Source: Bacteroidales bacterium
Lineage (GTDB): Bacteria; Bacteroidota; Bacteroidia; Bacteroidales; WCHB1-69
DNA length: 15,621 nucleotides
NCBI GenBank assembly: GCA_017527945.1
Contig: JAFXPL010000139.1
Span: 1-15,621 of the forward strand
Reading direction: 5' to 3'
Shown here: one piece after another, positions 13,902-15,621 of the stretch
How the letters are laid out: the number at the start of each line of letters is the position of its first letter
Position numbering within the stretch: the first letter of the stretch is position 1
Program-made: the position numbers and the translations under genes
The notes under the pieces: generated by a model
What the model was told of the DNA's origin: nothing
What the model saw: only the letters and a program-made list of their open reading frames with translations
The model's database searches: none

Positions 13902-14591
13902 TTATTGTCTGAAGGTAACGGGCACCTGGTAGAAGCAGCGGACGGGCTTGCCCATGTTCTTGCCGGGTTTCCATTTCGGCATGGCCATGACACCGCGGAC
14001 AGCTTCCTTGTCGCATTCAGGGAACAAGGGGACTTTGACTTTGGCGTTGCTGACGCGGCCGTCCTTCTCAACAACGAATTCAATCAGCACGGTGCCGGTG
14101 ATGCCGTTGTTACGGGCTACCTCGGGGTATTGGATCTCGCGGGTCAGGAAGGCGTTGAGGGCTTCGGGACCGCCGGGGTACTCGGGCATCTCCTCAGAGA
14201 ACTGCACAGGGGGCTCTTCCTCGGAAGTCTCTTCCACCACGACAATTTCTTCGTCGTCAAAATCGGCAATGGCTTCATCTTGGTTGAACTCGACATCGAA
14301 CGAGATGTCCGTGTTCACCTTGATGTTGTCATCAACGAGCTTCAGCACGACCTCCTGGGTCTGCTGAGGTTGCTCTTGCGGAGGGGGAGGGGTCTGGTCG
14401 GTGGCGATCACGTCATCATCCACAACGGTGATGAAATCATCGTCTTCCATGACAAAAGCGGGAGCCTTATCCTCGCTGGCGAAAAGTTCAAAACCAGCAT
14501 AGACAAGACCTAAAACCACGGCAAATCCGACAAGAAGAAACATGCCCCGCTTGTTTTCCAAGTTTCCTTTGTCTGTTTTCTTTGCAATCAT
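13902..14591 (-). CDS. tonB: Energy transducer TonB
   Basis: 229 residues. Short cytoplasmic basic N-terminus, one membrane helix (about 17-37, MFLLVGFAVVLGLVYAGFELF), a periplasmic acidic linker with a short proline/glutamine stretch (QTPPPPQEQPQQTQE) and Glu/Asp-rich runs, then a TonB C-terminal domain from about 143. Its typical marks are IQYPEVARNNGITGTVLIEF (153-172), VEKDGRVSNAKV (174-185) and MPKWKPGKNMGKPVRC (204-219). It couples the proton motive force, through ExbB/ExbD, to outer-membrane TonB-dependent receptors. No exbB, exbD or SusC-type receptor is adjacent, so which receptors it serves is unknown. The linker is acidic rather than the Pro/Lys-rich type seen in E. coli. A -7 box lies 44-51 bp upstream. 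Confidence 0.93.
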   Translation of the reverse strand: MIAKKTDKGNLENKRGMFLLVGFAVVLGLVYAGFELFASEDKAPAFVMEDDDFITVVDDDVIATDQTPPPPQEQPQQTQEVVLKLVDDNIKVNTDISFDVEFNQDEAIADFDDEEIVVVEETSEEEPPVQFSEEMPEYPGGPEALNAFLTREIQYPEVARNNGITGTVLIEFVVEKDGRVSNAKVKVPLFPECDKEAVRGVMAMPKWKPGKNMGKPVRCFYQVPVTFRQ

Positions 14592-14634
14592 AACTCTATG
14601 TTTTTAACGTTAAAATACAATTTGATTCGGTCTG

Positions 14635-14642
14635 CAAAAATA
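14635..14642 (-). promoter_or_regulatory. Bacteroidetes -7 box for tonB
   Basis: On the minus strand the bases read TATTTTTG, an exact TAnnTTTG match and the same octamer as the box at 2163-2170. Transcription would start near 14628, giving a leader of about 36 bases. No convincing -33 element is seen. Confidence 0.55.
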
Positions 14643-14710
14643 CTCTTTTTTTTGATATGAACGTTTGGTGTTGAAAAATATTGTGTGACGGGGATTTTTT
14701 TACCGCAATT

Positions 14711-14768
14711 ATTATTGGCCAATGACCACTGGCATGGCCATTATTGGCCAATGACCATCGGCATGGCC
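14711..14768 (+). repeat. 29-bp tandem repeat with nested palindromes
   Basis: Two copies of a 29-bp unit (14711-14739 and 14740-14768) differ at only two adjacent bases (CT versus TC), and a third copy starts (ATTATT) before breaking off at the compound palindrome. Each unit contains the 8-bp palindrome TTGGCCAA, and ATGGCCAT spans each junction, so GGCC recurs in a regular pattern. Confidence 0.88.
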
Positions 14769-14777
14769 ATTATTTGC

Positions 14778-14831
14778 CCCAGGGCTCCGCTACGCTCCAC
14801 CCTGGGCTGACATACGACGCCCTTACAGGGC
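14778..14831 (-). repeat. Compound palindromic repeat, copy 2 (reverse orientation)
   Basis: On the minus strand: hairpin A GCCCT-GTA-AGGGC, a link ending TATGTCAG, then hairpin B with CCCAGGG and CCCTGGG stems around TGGAGCGTAGCGGAG. Link and B stems match copy 1 at 7462-7514, while the A stem is changed on both sides and still pairs. Compensating changes of that kind suggest that the folded form is what is kept. Confidence 0.85.
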
Positions 14832-14916
14832 TTTCAAGGAAGATGTTTTTATAATATTGCGGTTGTATTGTCCATTCTACATTCACAATTCTCAACTCTC
14901 ATTTTTCAATTCATAA

Positions 14917-15621
14917 TTATTCCAGCGAATACGGCTTCTCCGTGAACCATTTCTTGTTCGGTTTGCTGCCCATCGTGAAGATTAGCTCGCCGCCAGCCAT
15001 GATCTGCTCGTAGGTGATGTAGGCGGTGTGCAGCGATTTGCCGTTGAGCGTCACCGACTGGATGTAGCAGTTCTGGTCGCTGACGTTGGGCGCCTTGATG
15101 GTCAATGTGTTGCCGTTTTGCAGACGGAGGATGTTCTCGGGCAGGTAGGGGGCACCGAAGACGTACTGACCGCTGGCGGGACAGACGGGATAGAAGCCCA
15201 TCGCGCTGAAGATGTACCACGCCGACATCTGTCCGCAGTCGTCGTTGCCGCACAGCCCGTCGAGGTGGTTGCGGTACATCTTGTTCATCACCTCGCGCAC
15301 GCGCAACTGCGTCTTCCACGGCTGGGAGGTCCACATGTAGAGGTACGGGATGTGGTGGCTGGGCTCGTTGCCGTGCACGTAGCCGCCCAACATTCCCTCG
15401 CGGGTAACATCTTCTGTCTCAGCGAAGAACTTGTCGGGCACGTACATCGTGAAGAGCTCGTCCAGGCGGTTCACGAAGACCTTGTCGCCGCCCATGATCT
15501 TGATCAGCCCGTTGACATCGTGCGGCACGTAGAACGAATAGTTCCAGCTGTTGCCCTCGATGAAGCCCTCGTTGGAGGTGGAGAGCAGGTCGGCGGGCGT
15601 CTTCCAACTGCCGTCCTCGTA
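14917..15621 (-). CDS. GH92 family alpha-mannosidase, C-terminal part (5' end outside window)
   Basis: The frame is open from the window edge to a TAA at 14917-14919, giving 234 residues; the true start is beyond 15621. GH92 enzymes are calcium-dependent exo-alpha-mannosidases, widespread in Bacteroidetes, that trim host N-glycans or yeast mannan. Signatures: EGNSWNYSFYVPHDVNGLI (22-40), GNEPSHHIPYLY (84-95) with the conserved glutamate that acts as general acid in the family, and LCGNDDCGQMSAWYIFSAMG (123-142) with the conserved aspartate pair that provides the base. The usual C-terminal strand region with MGSKPNKKW ends the protein. No T9SS domain is present. Full GH92 proteins are about 750 residues, so roughly a third is seen. 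Linkage specificity cannot be told from this part. Confidence 0.95.
   Translation of the reverse strand, partial: YEDGSWKTPADLLSTSNEGFIEGNSWNYSFYVPHDVNGLIKIMGGDKVFVNRLDELFTMYVPDKFFAETEDVTREGMLGGYVHGNEPSHHIPYLYMWTSQPWKTQLRVREVMNKMYRNHLDGLCGNDDCGQMSAWYIFSAMGFYPVCPASGQYVFGAPYLPENILRLQNGNTLTIKAPNVSDQNCYIQSVTLNGKSLHTAYITYEQIMAGGELIFTMGSKPNKKWFTEKPYSLE

Larger units (their letters stand above)
14592..14916. other. Gene-free, repeat-rich spacer between tonB and the mannosidase gene
   Basis: These 325 bp hold no credible reading frame. In order they contain the tonB leader and -7 box, an AT-rich stretch, the 29-bp tandem repeat (14711-14768), the compound palindromic repeat copy 2 (14778-14831) and an AT-rich end with short repeated words (ATTCACAATTCTCAACTCTC) before the mannosidase stop. 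No clear intrinsic terminator for the mannosidase gene is visible. Confidence 0.8.

Noticed and set aside
13905..14513. Plus-strand frame of 202 codons opposite tonB
   Set aside because: The minus strand encodes a complete TonB with helix, linker and C-terminal domain, plus a promoter box.
14711..14768. Possible short CRISPR array
   Set aside because: The two 29-bp units are directly adjacent with no spacers, there are only two of them, and no cas gene is present.

Overview
The window comes from a moderately GC-rich member of the Bacteroidota, most likely Bacteroidales. The clues are two secreted proteases with type IX secretion (Por) C-terminal sorting domains, a TonB energy transducer, the end of a GH92 alpha-mannosidase, -7 promoter boxes of the Bacteroidetes type TAnnTTTG (2163-2170, 2296-2303, 2935-2942, 14635-14642), A-rich leaders without clear Shine-Dalgarno sequences, and palindromic repeats in the spacers. 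I cannot name genus or species from this piece. No rRNA, tRNA, CRISPR array, insertion sequence or phage gene is visible.

Layout. 1-390: the end of a DUF177/YceD protein, ribosomal protein L32 (rpmF), and a strong hairpin terminator. 405-2118: the house-cleaning nucleotide pyrophosphatase rdgB faces a two-gene minus-strand unit, a Cys-rich lipoprotein followed 6 bp later by purN. 2119-2324 is a divergent promoter region leading to a small membrane protein (2325-2894). 2967-6397: two tandem, paralogous, T9SS-exported subtilases; the second shows a patchy base composition that suggests recombination between copies. 6500-10822: purC, a CoA-disulfide/persulfide reductase with fused rhodanese domain, and a lone histidine ammonia-lyase (hutH). 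10932-13749: a lipoprotein whose stop overlaps the start of nadC, then a YihY/BrkB membrane protein and a small anchored protein. 13902-14591 (minus): TonB. 14592-14916 is gene-free and repeat-rich. 14917-15621 (minus): the C-terminal third or so of a GH92 mannosidase running off the window.

How the genes fit together. Most are housekeeping: purine synthesis (purN, purC), purine NTP sanitation (rdgB), NAD synthesis (nadC), translation (rpmF), sulfur/thiol redox (reductase-rhodanese) and histidine breakdown (hutH). The envelope genes (T9SS proteases, TonB, GH92) fit a commensal or sediment Bacteroidales that degrades protein and glycans. I see no gene cluster that looks like an undescribed multi-gene system.

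The least explained part of the window is its spacers. Nearly every intergenic gap holds its own palindrome or short tandem repeat: a compound two-hairpin unit present twice in opposite orientation (7462-7514 and 14778-14831), a triple-hairpin cluster (6401-6463), a 28-bp hairpin (9237-9264), a perfect 15-bp inverted repeat (10846-10885), a 19-bp tandem repeat that starts in the nadC stop codon (12268-12330), 9-bp-period words flanking a terminator (13753-13901), and a 29-bp tandem repeat (14711-14768). These spacers and the Cys-rich lipoprotein are the parts most worth a second look.
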